Positions 54,861-63,324 of a DNA stretch of 64,000 bases are shown here, in pieces. The translations under genes and the position numbers were made by a program. The first letter of the stretch is position 1, and each line of letters starts with the position of its first letter. The notes under the pieces were generated by a model. The model saw nothing but the letters and a program-made list of their open reading frames with translations. It did no database searches and was not told the DNA's origin. Origin of the DNA: Streptomyces sp. CC228A (GTDB lineage: Bacteria > Actinomycetota > Actinomycetes > Streptomycetales > Streptomycetaceae). The stretch covers positions 1 to 64,000 of the forward strand of contig NZ_JAJPUI010000012.1 of the NCBI RefSeq assembly GCF_021390935.1, given 5' to 3'.

Positions 54861-57047
54861 TCACACGTCCGGAGGCGGCGAGTCGAACGGGCGCCCGACC
54901 AGTCCGGGCCGCCGCTGCCAGGGCAACGGGCCCTGCGGGCGCCGGTAGTCGACACCGAGTGCCTCAAGGCGCCGGTAGTGCGCGGTCATTCGCCGCTCGA
55001 AGTCGGCGAGGTCGCGCGCCGGGGGCGCGGGGAGGCCGGCCGACCAGGCCACCTCCGCGAAGGCGGCGAGCCGCGGGAAGAGCTGGTAGTCGACGCGGGC
55101 GCGGTTCTCCGTCACCTCGCTCCACAGGTTCGCCTGCGTGCCGAGGACGCGGGCGGCGGCGCCGGGGCCGAGTCCGGGCGGGACGGGGTCGAACCGGTAG
55201 ACGTCCTCCAGGGTGCGGACGAACCCGATGGGCACCGGCTCGTCGCGGCCCGGGTCCTGACGGTGGTCCAGGTACACGTACTGCTCGGGGCACATGACGA
55301 CGTCGTGGCCGGCCTCGGCGGCGGCGATCCCCCCGGCGTAGCCCCGCCAGGACGACACGGCGGCGCCCGGCGCCAGGCCGCCCTGGAGGATCTCGTCCCA
55401 GCCGATGAGCCGGCGCCCGCGGTCGGAGAGCCACCGGTCGAAGTGGCGGATGAACCAGCTCTGCAGGCCGTCCTCGTCCCCGACCCCCAGCTCCGCGATC
55501 CGGGCCTGCGCGGCCGGCGAGGCCCGCCACTGGTCCTTGGGGCACTCGTCGCCGCCGATGTGGACGAACGGCGACGTCTCGGCGGGGAAGAGCTCCAGGA
55601 CCTCCTCCAGCACGCCCTCGTAGAAGCGCAGGACGTGTTCGGTGGGGGCGAGCACGTTCGGGCTGACGCCCCAGGTGTCCCACACGGCGAGGCCGGCGGT
55701 GTCGACGGCGTCGGTGTTGCCGAGTTCCGGGTACGCGGCGATGGCGGCCTGCGAGTGGCCCGGGACGTCGATCTCCGGGACGACGCGGACGTGCCGCTCG
55801 GCGGCGTACGCGACGATCTCGCGGATGTCGTCCTGGGTGTAGTAGCCGCCGTGCGGGGTGTCGTCCCACAGCGGTGAGGCGCGGTGGCCGCGCTTGGTGC
55901 GGCTCCGCCACGCGCCGACCCCGGTCAGCCGCGGGTACCGGCGGATCTCGATCCGCCAGCCCTGGTCGTCGGTGAGGTGCAGGTGAAGGACGTTCAGCTT
56001 GTGGGCGGCGAGGAGGTCCACGTACCGCAGGACGTCGTCCTTGGGCAGGAAGTGGCGTGCGACGTCCAGCAGCAGCCCGCGCCAGCCGAACCGCGGCCGG
56101 TCCTCGACGGTCGGCGCGGTGAGGACGGCGGGGCGGCGCGGCCGCCGCGCCGGACGGGCGCCCGCCGGAAGGCGTCGGCGCCGAGGAGCTGCCGGAGGGT
56201 CTGCGCCCCCAGAAGACGCCCGCCGGATCACCGCCGATGATCCGCACGCGGCGGCTCGCGGCGGCGACGTCGAGCCGGTACGCCTCCGCCCCGAGCCGCG
56301 GGTCCAGTCGCAGCACGACGGTGTCGTCCCGTCCGGCGGGCACGGGCGGGAGGGCCAGCCCGAAGGCGGCGCCGACGGTGGACCGCAGCCACCGCTCGGT
56401 GCCCTCCGTCCCCGGCGCGGCGTCGATGCCCGTCCGCCGGTCGAGGACGAACCCGCACCGGTACGGGCCCTGCACCCGCGCGGGCAGCGGCACGAGACCC
56501 AGGGTCCGGCTGCTGGGAGCACCGTCGGCCCCGGCGGGGGCGGTGGCGGGGCGGCGGCGGTAGGGGTGACGCCGCTGCGGCCGACCCGGCTGTCCGGCTC
56601 CACTCCGCCGCGGGTCCCGGCCGGGCCGCCGGCTTCGGCGGGGGCGTGGGTGCAGGCTTCGGCTGGGGCGTGGGTGCAGGCTTCGGCGGGGGCGCTGCCT
56701 TCGGCGGAAGCGGGGGCGCCACCTTCGGCGGAAGCGGGGGCGCAAGCTTCGGCGGAGGCACTGCCGCCGGGTCCGTCCGGACCGCCGGCCGGGGCAGCAC
56801 CGGCGCCGCCGGGTACGGGCCCGCCGACGCCGCCCCCGCATACGGCCCCGGTGCCGCCGCTGTCGGCCCCGCGGCTGCCGCCGCCCCGGCCTGCCGCGCC
56901 CTTGCCGCCCCGGTCGGCCCCCGCCCCGGCTTCCCGGGAGTGCCCGCCGCCGGACCCGGCCGGGTCCGGGCCGGTGCCGCTCTCGCCGTATCCGGCCGTG
57001 CTCGCGTCCCCGCGGCCGTCCACGGACCCCGCCCCCTCCACGCCCAT
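54861..57047 (-). pseudogene. GH20 beta-N-acetylhexosaminidase (three apparent indels)
   Basis: GH20 catalytic barrel with the DE pair in FVHIGGDECPKDQW, HLHLTDDQGWRIEI and VPEIDVPGHSQAAIAAYPEL. The N-terminal domain (GLVPLPARVQGPYRCGF...DPAGVFWGAQTLRQLLGADAFRR) is spread over three phases; single bases missing at 56536-56540, 56206-56210 and 56130-56133 (G or C runs) rejoin it. ATG 57047 (GGGGAGG upstream) opens an alanine-rich leader with repeats (ASAEGGAPASAEGSAPAEA) and no signal peptide, so the enzyme may be cytosolic or exported another way. It releases terminal GlcNAc. Confidence 0.83.
56644..56760. repeat. 24-bp tandem repeat in GH20 leader
   Basis: GCGTGGGTGCAGGCTTCGGC recurs at 56644 and 56668 with a 24-bp period, followed by GGCGGAAGCGGGGGCG units (about 56700-56760). 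These encode the Ala/Glu/Pro repeat ahead of the GH20 barrel. Confidence 0.7.
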
Positions 57048-57186
57048 GAGCCCTCCCCGGGTCGGCCTGCCCGGCAGGCGGCGGAGCCGGGCGCGCTCCG
57101 GTCCCGGCAACCGCCGACCCTAGGCACACGCCCCGCCCCCGACAACCGCCCTGCCCCCGGTCCGAGCCCAGCGGTCGGCACGCGCA

Positions 57187-57225
57187 GGGCCCCCGGGGCG
57201 CGCCTGCGCGCACCCCGGGGGCCCC
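57187..57225 (-). terminator. hairpin after the DUF3039 gene
   Basis: GGGCCCCCGGGGCGCG (57187-57202) pairs with the complement ending at 57225 (one bulged A), 22 bp past the DUF3039 stop. Confidence 0.65.
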
Positions 57226-57247
57226 GGTGAGCCAGAGCGGTCGGCCG

Positions 57248-57538
57248 CTACTTGCCCTTGCCGCTCTTGTCCTTGTCCTTGTCGCCACCCGCGCCCATGG
57301 ACTCGTAGATCTCCTTGCACATCGGGCAGACCGGGTACTTCTTCGGGTCGCGCCCCGGCACCCAGACCTTGCCGCACAGGGCGACGACGGGAGTGCCGTC
57401 GAGGGCACTCGCCATGATCTTGTCCTTCTGGACGTAGTGGGCGTAGCGCTCGTGGTCGCCGTCGCCGTGCGACACCTGCGGCGTCGGCTCTACGAGGGTC
57501 CCCGTACCTGCCCCGCGCTCGGGCTCAAGAGTGCTCAT
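57248..57538 (-). CDS. DUF3039 protein with zinc-binding motif
   Basis: A 96-residue protein; STLEPERGAGTGTLVEPTPQVSHGDGDHERYAHYVQKDKIMASALDGTPVVALCGKVW is the DUF3039 signature, followed by PVCPMCKEIYESM with four cysteines across the two segments that could bind zinc. A lysine/glycine/aspartate tail (DKDKDKSGKGK) ends it. ATG 57538 is chosen over an in-frame start three codons upstream. It is co-directional with yqgE upstream, 31 bp away. Function unknown. Confidence 0.88.
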   Translation of the reverse strand: MSTLEPERGAGTGTLVEPTPQVSHGDGDHERYAHYVQKDKIMASALDGTPVVALCGKVWVPGRDPKKYPVCPMCKEIYESMGAGGDKDKDKSGKGK

Positions 57539-57568
57539 AAGTGCCAAGGGTACTCACCCGGCGCGCGA

Positions 57569-58138
57569 TCAGTTCAGGCTCGGGTCGTCCGGGTACGTCG
57601 CGATCATGGCCAGTTCGCTGCGCTGCCGCCGCAGCACCGCGCGCCACAGGCCCTCGGGCCGCGGGGAGCACACGTCGCCCGGCTCGGACTCCACGACGAA
57701 CCAGGCGCCGTCGCCCAGCTCCTCCTCCAGCTGGCCGGGTCCCCACCCCGCGTACCCGGCGAAGATCCGCAGGGCGCCGAGCGCGGGTCCGAGCAGCTCG
57801 GGCGGGGTCTCCAGGTCGACCAGCCCGATGGCGCCGTGGACCCGGCGCCAGCCGAGCGGGCCCTCGTCCCCGGGGATCACGGCGAGGCCGAGCGCGGAGT
57901 CCAGGGACACGGGGCCGCCCTGGAAGACGACGCCCGGCTCCCCCGCGAGGGGCGCCCAGGGCTCCAGGATGTCGCCGACGCCGACCGGTGTCGGCCGGTT
58001 CAGGACCACGCCGAGCGACCCCTCGTCGTCGTGGTCGAGCAGCAGCACCACGGCGCGGTCGAAGTTGGGGTCGGCCAGCGCGGGGGTGGCGACGAGCAGC
58101 CGCCCTGCGAGCGAGGACACCTCGGTCATGGCAGACAT
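57569..58138 (-). CDS. YqgE/AlgH family protein
   Basis: A 189-residue protein (start ATG 58138; an ATG three codons in, 58129, is equally likely). It shows SLAGRLLVATPALADPNFDRAVVLLLDHDDEGSLGVVLNRPT, FQGGPVSLDSALGL and IFAGYAGWGPGQLEEELGDGAWFVVE, the YqgE/AlgH fold. Function not settled; possibly a transcription-related protein. It faces murA across a 406-bp gap that contains a hairpin. Confidence 0.88.
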   Translation of the reverse strand: MSAMTEVSSLAGRLLVATPALADPNFDRAVVLLLDHDDEGSLGVVLNRPTPVGVGDILEPWAPLAGEPGVVFQGGPVSLDSALGLAVIPGDEGPLGWRRVHGAIGLVDLETPPELLGPALGALRIFAGYAGWGPGQLEEELGDGAWFVVESEPGDVCSPRPEGLWRAVLRRQRSELAMIATYPDDPSLN

Positions 58139-58385
58139 GATCCCGCACTTTGCGGTCCCGTGGAGGGTGCGCGCGGCACCCCGCGCCGTCGCGGTGCCGG
58201 GGCCGGGGACGGGACGGCGCGGCCGGGCGCCCGGGTGCGGCACGGCCGGACGGCCCGGACGGCCCGGGCGGCGCGGCACTGCCTGGGCAGCCCGCCCGGG
58301 CGGCGCGGCGCCGCACGCGGACCCGGGTGGTGCCGGGCGAAACGTACGCGCCATCACGACCGAAAACCGGATGGTAACGGTCCGC

Positions 58386-58449
58386 TAAGGCCGCGAGACG
58401 GACCGTGTTGTGCCGAATTCATTACAAGGTCCGACCGTCCGCGGCCTTA
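58386..58449. promoter_or_regulatory. large inverted repeat in the murA leader region
   Basis: TAAGGCCGCG (58386-58395) pairs perfectly with CGCGGCCTTA (58440-58449), and GACGG (58397-58401) with CCGTC (58435-58439), giving a 15-bp stem with one bulge around a 33-nt loop. It lies 96-159 bp before the murA start in a divergent gap, so it is not a terminator of either gene; an RNA leader structure or a protein-binding site are options. Confidence 0.5.
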
Positions 58450-58544
58450 CGAACCGGGCACTCCGTCCCCTTACCCTTTTCCCTGGCCCCTTGCCCGACC
58501 TCCCCCGGCTCCACCGGGGGGACGCCCCTCAGAACGCGAGATAC

Positions 58545-59888
58545 ATGACCGGCACTGACGATGTACTGCTTGTCCACGGCGGCACCCCGCTGGAGGGCGA
58601 GATCCGCGTCCGCGGCGCGAAGAACCTCGTGCCCAAGGCGATGGTCGCCGCCCTGCTGGGCAGCGGACCAAGCCGGCTGCGCAACGTGCCCGACATCCGC
58701 GACGTGCGGGTGGTCCGGGGGCTGCTGCAGCTCCACGGAGTGACCGTCCGCCCCGGTGAGGAGCCGGGCGAGCTGGTGATGGACCCGACGCACGTCGAGT
58801 CCGCGAACGTCGCCGACATCGACGCCCACGCCGGTTCCTCCCGTATCCCGATCCTCTTCTGCGGCCCGCTGCTGCACCGCCTCGGCCACGCCTTCATCCC
58901 GGGCCTGGGCGGCTGCGCCATCGGCGACCGGCCGATCGACTTCCACTTCGAGGTGCTGCGGCAGTTCGGGGCGAAGATCGAGAAGCGGGACGACGGCCAG
59001 TACCTGGAGGCGCCGCGCAGGCTGCGCGGCACGAAGATCCGGCTGCCGTACCCGTCGGTGGGCACGACGGAGCAGGTGCTGCTCACGGCCGTGCTCGCGG
59101 AGGGCGTGACGGAGCTGTCGAACGCCGCCGTGGAGCCGGAGATCGAGGACCTCATCTGCGTTCTGCAGAAGATGGGCGCGATCATCGCGATGGACACGGA
59201 CCGGACGATCCGGATCACCGGCGTGGACGAGCTGAGCGGCTACACGCACCGCGCGCTCCCGGACCGGCTGGAGGCGGCGTCCTGGGCGTCGGCGGCGCTG
59301 GCGACCGAGGGCAACATCTACGTGCGCGGCGCGCAGCAGCGCTCGATGATGACCTTCCTCAACACGTACCGGAAGGTCGGCGGCGCCTTCGACATCGACG
59401 ACGAGGGCATCCGCTTCTGGCACCCGGGCGGCTCGCTGAACGCGATCGCCCTGGAGACGGACGTCCACCCGGGTTTCCAGACGGACTGGCAGCAGCCGCT
59501 GGTGGTGGCCCTGACGCAGGCGGCCGGCCTGTCGATCGTGCACGAGACGGTGTACGAGTCGCGGCTCGGCTTCACGTCGGCGCTGAACCAGATGGGCGCG
59601 CACATCCAGCTGTATCGGGAGTGCCTGGGCGGCTCCGACTGCCGCTTCGGCCAGCGCAACTTCCTGCACTCGGCGGTCGTGTCGGGCCCGACGAAGCTGC
59701 AGGGCGCCGACCTCGTCATCCCCGACCTGCGGGGCGGGTTCTCGTACCTGATCGCCGCGCTGGCGGCGCAGGGCACGTCGCGGGTCCACGGCATCGACCT
59801 GATCAACCGCGGCTACGAGAACTTCATGGAGAAGCTGATGGGGTTGGGCGCGAAGGTCGAACGCCCGGGCGGCGGCACCGCCGTCTGA
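58545..59888 (+). CDS. murA: UDP-N-acetylglucosamine 1-carboxyvinyltransferase MurA
   Basis: A 447-residue enzyme that transfers enolpyruvyl from PEP to UDP-GlcNAc, the first committed step of peptidoglycan synthesis. GGTPLEGEIRVRGAKNLVPK has the catalytic KN pair; GLGGCAIGDRPIDFH carries the active-site cysteine (target of fosfomycin, so sensitive type). GSLNAIALETDVHPGFQTDWQQPLVVALTQA is the closing-loop region. ATG 58545 is fixed by homologues. Last 68 bp are repeated downstream. Cytosolic. Next gene is convergent hup. Confidence 0.95.
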   Translation: MTGTDDVLLVHGGTPLEGEIRVRGAKNLVPKAMVAALLGSGPSRLRNVPDIRDVRVVRGLLQLHGVTVRPGEEPGELVMDPTHVESANVADIDAHAGSSRIPILFCGPLLHRLGHAFIPGLGGCAIGDRPIDFHFEVLRQFGAKIEKRDDGQYLEAPRRLRGTKIRLPYPSVGTTEQVLLTAVLAEGVTELSNAAVEPEIEDLICVLQKMGAIIAMDTDRTIRITGVDELSGYTHRALPDRLEAASWASAALATEGNIYVRGAQQRSMMTFLNTYRKVGGAFDIDDEGIRFWHPGGSLNAIALETDVHPGFQTDWQQPLVVALTQAAGLSIVHETVYESRLGFTSALNQMGAHIQLYRECLGGSDCRFGQRNFLHSAVVSGPTKLQGADLVIPDLRGGFSYLIAALAAQGTSRVHGIDLINRGYENFMEKLMGLGAKVERPGGGTAV

Positions 59889-60013
59889 CGCCGCACCGCC
59901 GGACCTCCTGCCGGGGGTCCGGGGGTCGCCCCCGGAAAAGCACAGCATGGAGAAGCTGATGGGGTTGGGCGCGAAGGGCGAACGCCCGGGCGGCGGCACC
60001 GCCGTCTGACGCC
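59825..60013 (+). repeat. 68-bp duplication of the murA 3' end
   Basis: 59825-59892 (last codons of murA, its TGA and four more bases) recurs at 59946-60013 with one substitution (T to G). Period 121 bp. The copy keeps 67 of 68 bases including the stop. The 53 nt between contain a GGGGGTCGCCCCC hairpin followed by AAAA. Confidence 0.95.
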
Positions 60014-60083
60014 TTCCGCCCGCCCTTGAGGCGGCGTGCCGCCTACCGTGGCGGCACTGCGGCTTGACGGCGTGTCAGCCGAT

Positions 60084-60138
60084 GTACGAGGCCCCCGTGT
60101 CCGATCCGCAAGGACCGCACGCGGGGGCCTTCGTCGTA
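60084..60138 (+). terminator. hairpin downstream of murA and its 3' copy
   Basis: GTACGAGGCCCCCGTG (60084-60099) pairs, with a bulge or two, with CACGCGGGGGCCTTCGTCGTAC (60118-60139). About 200 bp after the murA stop. The 60140-60473 stretch past it holds no gene that I can support. Confidence 0.7.
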
Positions 60139-60473
60139 CCCGGATGCGCGGGCACCGCGTACGTACGGCCCGTGCGAGGGCTCCGGCGGCCGGGCCCCGG
60201 TCCTCCGACCCGCCGCGGCGGGTCCCACGCCCAGGCGGGGCCGTGCGGTGTCACCCGCCTCCGCTCCGTGCGGCCCGCCGCGCCGGGGCCGGGCCCGTAC
60301 GCAGTACCCCTCACACGGCCCGGGTCGTCCCGCCGTGAAGCCCCTACACGGGCGGCGCCCGGGGCATCCCCGCGGTCCCTGCGGATCCCGCGCACGTCCC
60401 CGCACGCGCACCCGCCCGGCCGCCTCCGGGGCGGCTGCCGCGGGCGCTGGGAGGGGCGCAGGGCGGCGAACGC

Positions 60474-60510
60474 AAGGGCGGCCACCCCGTCGGGGGTGGC
60501 CGCCCTTTTT
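60474..60510. terminator. bidirectional terminator between murA region and hup
   Basis: AAGGGCGGCCACCCC pairs with GGGGTGGCCGCCCTT across a short GTCG loop, followed on the plus strand by TTTTT. It lies about 18 bp past the hup stop on the minus strand. Confidence 0.82.
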
Positions 60511-60527
60511 CTCAGCGCCTGGGGGGC

Positions 60528-60809
60528 TTACTTGCCCTTGGCGGCTTCCTTGAGCTTGGAGCCCGCGGAGACCTTCACGCTGTAACCGGCCGGGATGTCG
60601 ATCGGCTCGCCGGTCTGCGGGTTCCGCGCGGTGCGAGCGGCACGGTGGGTGCGCTCGAAGGTCAGGAAGCCGGGGATGGTGACCTTCTCGTCGCCCTTGG
60701 CGACGATCTCGCCGACGGTCTCGGCGAACGCGGCCAGCACGGCGTCGGCGTCCTTGCGGGTCACCTCGGCGCGGTCGGCCACGGCGGCCACCAGCTCACT
60801 GCGGTTCAT
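60528..60809 (-). CDS. hup: nucleoid protein HU
   Basis: A 93-residue HU: NRSELVAAVADRAEVTRKDADAVLAAFAETVGEIVAKGDEKVTIPGFLTFERTHRAARTARNPQTGEPIDIPAGYSVKVSAGSKLKEAAKGK. The DNA-bending arm with RNPQTGEPIDIPA is complete. It is the short HU (SCO2950-type by recollection), not the Lys-rich HupS. GGGAGT precedes ATG 60809; the in-frame upstream extension is rejected. Compacts DNA as a dimer. Confidence 0.95.
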   Translation of the reverse strand: MNRSELVAAVADRAEVTRKDADAVLAAFAETVGEIVAKGDEKVTIPGFLTFERTHRAARTARNPQTGEPIDIPAGYSVKVSAGSKLKEAAKGK

Positions 60810-61131
60810 GTTGTTACTCCCGTGTATTTCTTGCCTGTGAGGCGTGCCACGCGGCGGAGGCCGCATGTCGAGCACAGCGAAGCCGATGCTGTCAGGGCCC
60901 TACGACAGTGCTCGGACCCGGGTCTGCCGATCAGACCCTCGCGCCCGAATACGCATCCTGCCCCCACCAGCGGCGGGAAAGCCAATCCGGCACCCTCCGG
61001 AGTCACACGAAAAGCGCCACGGCCCTGCGCCGACGACCTCGGTCGGCTGGGCGAGCAGATTTCGCCCACCCTACGCCCGGCGCCCGGCCGGCGCCTGCCG
61101 ACACGCCGGGCGCCGGGCTCCCCCGTACGGG
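60810..61131. other. 322-nt gap between malic enzyme stop and hup
   Basis: Contains the hup promoter region (60810-60910, including a CGACAGTGCTCGG/CGATGCTGTCAGG-like imperfect repeat). No gene supported. Confidence 0.5.
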
Positions 61132-62556
61132 TCAGAGCTTCTCGGTCTCGCCCGCGACGGCCTTCGCGGCGTTGCGGACGGCACCGGCGACGGCGCCGGC
61201 GACCTTGTCGTTGAAGACGGAGGGGATGATGTAGTTCGGGTTCAGCTCGCCCTCGGTGACGACGTCGGCGAGGGCGGCCGCCGCCGCCAGCATCATGTCG
61301 GTGTTGACCGTGCGGGACTGGGCGTCCAGGAGGCCGCGGAAGACGCCGGGGAACACCAGCACGTTGTTGATCTGGTTGGGGAAGTCGGACCGGCCCGTGG
61401 CCACAACTGCCGCCGTCTGGCGGGCGATTGCGGGGTCGACCTCCGGGTCCGGGTTCGCGAGCGCGAACACGATGGCGCCGTCGGCCATCGCGGCGACGTC
61501 GGAGCCGTCGAGGACGTCGGGGGCGGAGACGCCGATGAAGACGTCGGCGCCGACGACGGCCTCCTTGAGGGTGCCGGTGACACCCTCGGGGTTGGTGTTG
61601 TCGGCGATCCAGCGCAGCGGCGACTCCGCGGCCGCCTCGACGAGGTCCGCGCGGCCGGCGTGGACGACGCCGTGGATGTCGGCGACCACCGCGTGCTTGA
61701 CGCCCGCGGCGATCAGCAGCTTCAGGATGGCCGTACCGGCGGCTCCGGCGCCGGACATGACGACCCGGACGTCCCCGATGGCCTTGCCGACCACCCGCAG
61801 CGCGTTGGTGAGGGCGGCGAGCACGACGATCGCGGTGCCGTGCTGGTCGTCGTGGAAGACCGGGATGTCGAGGGCCTCGCGCAGCCGGGCCTCGATCTCG
61901 AAGCAGCGGGGCGCGGAGATGTCCTCCAGGTTGATGCCCGCGAAGCCGGGGGCGATGGCCTTGACGATCTCCACGATGGCGTCGGTGTCCTGGGTGTCCA
62001 GGCAGAGCGGCCAGGCGTCGATGCCGGCGAACCGCTTGAAGAGGGCGGCCTTGCCCTCCATCACCGGGAGGGCGGCCTTGGGGCCGATGTTCCCCAGCCC
62101 CAGCACCGCGGAGCCGTCCGTGACGACGGCGACGGAGTTCCGCTTGATGGTGAGGCGGCGGGCGTCCTCGGGGTTCTCCGCGATGGCCATGCACACGCGC
62201 GCGACACCGGGGGTGTAGACCATGGACAGGTCGTCGCGGTTGCGAATGGGGTGCTTGGACGCCATCTCGATCTTGCCGCCGAGGTGCATCAGGAACGTAC
62301 GGTCGGAGACCTTGCCCAGGACGACGCCCTCGATGGAGCGCAGCTTGCCGACGATCTCGTCCGCGTGGGCGGTGGAGGAGGCCGCGATGGTGACGTCGAT
62401 CCGCAGCTTCTCGTGGCCGGAGGCGGTCACGTCGAGGCCGGTGACCGAGCCGCCGGAGGACTCCACGGCCGTGGTGAGCTGGGAGACCGCGGTTCCGCTC
62501 GCGGGCACCTCCAGCCGGACCGTCATCGAGTACGAGACGCTGGGCGCCGTTGCCAT
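61132..62556 (-). CDS. NAD(P)-dependent malic enzyme with N-terminal ACT domain
   Basis: A 474-residue enzyme decarboxylating malate to pyruvate. The first about 80 residues (PSVSYSMTVRLEVPASGTAVSQLTTAVESSGGSVTGLDV) form an ACT-like regulatory domain. Catalytic parts follow: VYTPGVARVCMAIAENPEDA, KRFAGIDAWPLCLDTQDTDAIVEIVKAIAPGFAGINLEDISAPRCFEIE, FHDDQHGTAIVVLAALTNAL and the dinucleotide loop VVMSGAGAAGTAIL. Cofactor not decided; the adjacent-gene set matches SCO2951 (recollection). ATG 62556. An AT-rich palindrome cluster lies at 62678-62726 upstream. Confidence 0.93.
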   Translation of the reverse strand: MATAPSVSYSMTVRLEVPASGTAVSQLTTAVESSGGSVTGLDVTASGHEKLRIDVTIAASSTAHADEIVGKLRSIEGVVLGKVSDRTFLMHLGGKIEMASKHPIRNRDDLSMVYTPGVARVCMAIAENPEDARRLTIKRNSVAVVTDGSAVLGLGNIGPKAALPVMEGKAALFKRFAGIDAWPLCLDTQDTDAIVEIVKAIAPGFAGINLEDISAPRCFEIEARLREALDIPVFHDDQHGTAIVVLAALTNALRVVGKAIGDVRVVMSGAGAAGTAILKLLIAAGVKHAVVADIHGVVHAGRADLVEAAAESPLRWIADNTNPEGVTGTLKEAVVGADVFIGVSAPDVLDGSDVAAMADGAIVFALANPDPEVDPAIARQTAAVVATGRSDFPNQINNVLVFPGVFRGLLDAQSRTVNTDMMLAAAAALADVVTEGELNPNYIIPSVFNDKVAGAVAGAVRNAAKAVAGETEKL

Positions 62557-62677
62557 GGCCGAGTTCCTCTGCTTTCCCTAGCTTCGTTGCCAGCCCGGCG
62601 CGGCGGTGGCCGTGCGCGGGGCCCTCCGATGGTCGCACCTACCTGCGAGTAGCGGGTAATGCGGTCATTTTGTTTTC

Positions 62678-62726
62678 GGAAACTGTTTTCCACCATACGA
62701 GAAACTGTGCTTCCGCACAACGGAAG
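62678..62726. promoter_or_regulatory. paired palindromes upstream of malic enzyme
   Basis: GGAAACTGTTTTCC (62678-62691) is a near-perfect inverted repeat; CTTCCGCACAACGGAAG (62710-62726) is a 6-bp stem with 5-nt loop. They are 122-170 bp upstream of the malic enzyme start, at a local AT maximum. The first resembles IclR-type operators in shape. Confidence 0.5.
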
Positions 62727-63137
62727 CGGCGGGTCCCGGGGCGGTCGGCCGCCGGCGCATGCCGGGCGCTCGGCTGCCCGGGCGGGGCCTGGCACCGGTG
62801 CCCGTGCGGACCCCGGGCCGCCAGGGCACGGGCCCTGCGGCGCGGGCCCTGGCGGCGGCCGGGCACGGACCCCGGGCCGACCGGGCACGGGTCCCGGGCC
62901 GACCGGGGCCCGGGGCGGCCCTGCGGGCGCTGCCCGGTGCGGGCGTTGCGGGCAGGCCCGGGCCCGTACTGCCGAGCCGTGCCGGCGGCCCTGGGGCTCC
63001 CCGCGGAGCCTGGGGCCCCCGGTGGCGCGGCGCGGGCCCGGCAGCCGGTCCGCGGGGCGGCACGGGCACGGCGGCCGGTCCGCGACGCGCCAAGGAGGCC
63101 GGTCCGCGGCGCGCGCACGCGGCCCGTCCGCGGCGCG

Positions 63138-63192
63138 CAAAACGGAGCGGGTCCGCGCCGCCCCGGTGGGGGGCGGTACGGACCCGCTCCGT
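63138..63192 (-). terminator. terminator of the helicase gene
   Basis: ACGGAGCGGGTCCG pairs with CGGACCCGCTCCGT, with a GCCGCCCC/GGGGGCGG inner stem. On the minus strand a TTTT tract follows. It is about 132 bp past the helicase stop. Confidence 0.75.
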
Positions 63193-63324
63193 ACGCAGAT
63201 GACACCGACCCGCCATGCTCGCCTCGCGGCAAGTGGTCGCTCGAAGCGACGAAGGTTGGGCCCGGGGGCTTGGATCGGGCCGGTGCCGCATCCAGGCTAA
63301 CAAACCCTGCCGGAAGGTGTTCCC

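Larger units (their letters stand above)
62557..63324. other. 768-nt gap between malic enzyme and helicase
   Basis: The part nearest the malic enzyme start (62640-62730) is conspicuously AT-richer and holds two inverted repeats (separate entry). From 62760 to 63130 it is GC-rich with CCGGGCCG/GCGGCCGG-type low-complexity repeats and shadow frames. The helicase terminator (63138-63192) closes it. No gene seen. Confidence 0.55.

Noticed and set aside
60064-60585. 173-aa plus-strand frame across the murA-hup gap
   Set aside because: Overlaps two terminator hairpins and hup antisense; no family motif.
62523-63140. 205-aa minus frame upstream of malic enzyme
   Set aside because: Runs through the AT-rich operator-like region and terminator; Arg/Pro/Gly composition, no start context.
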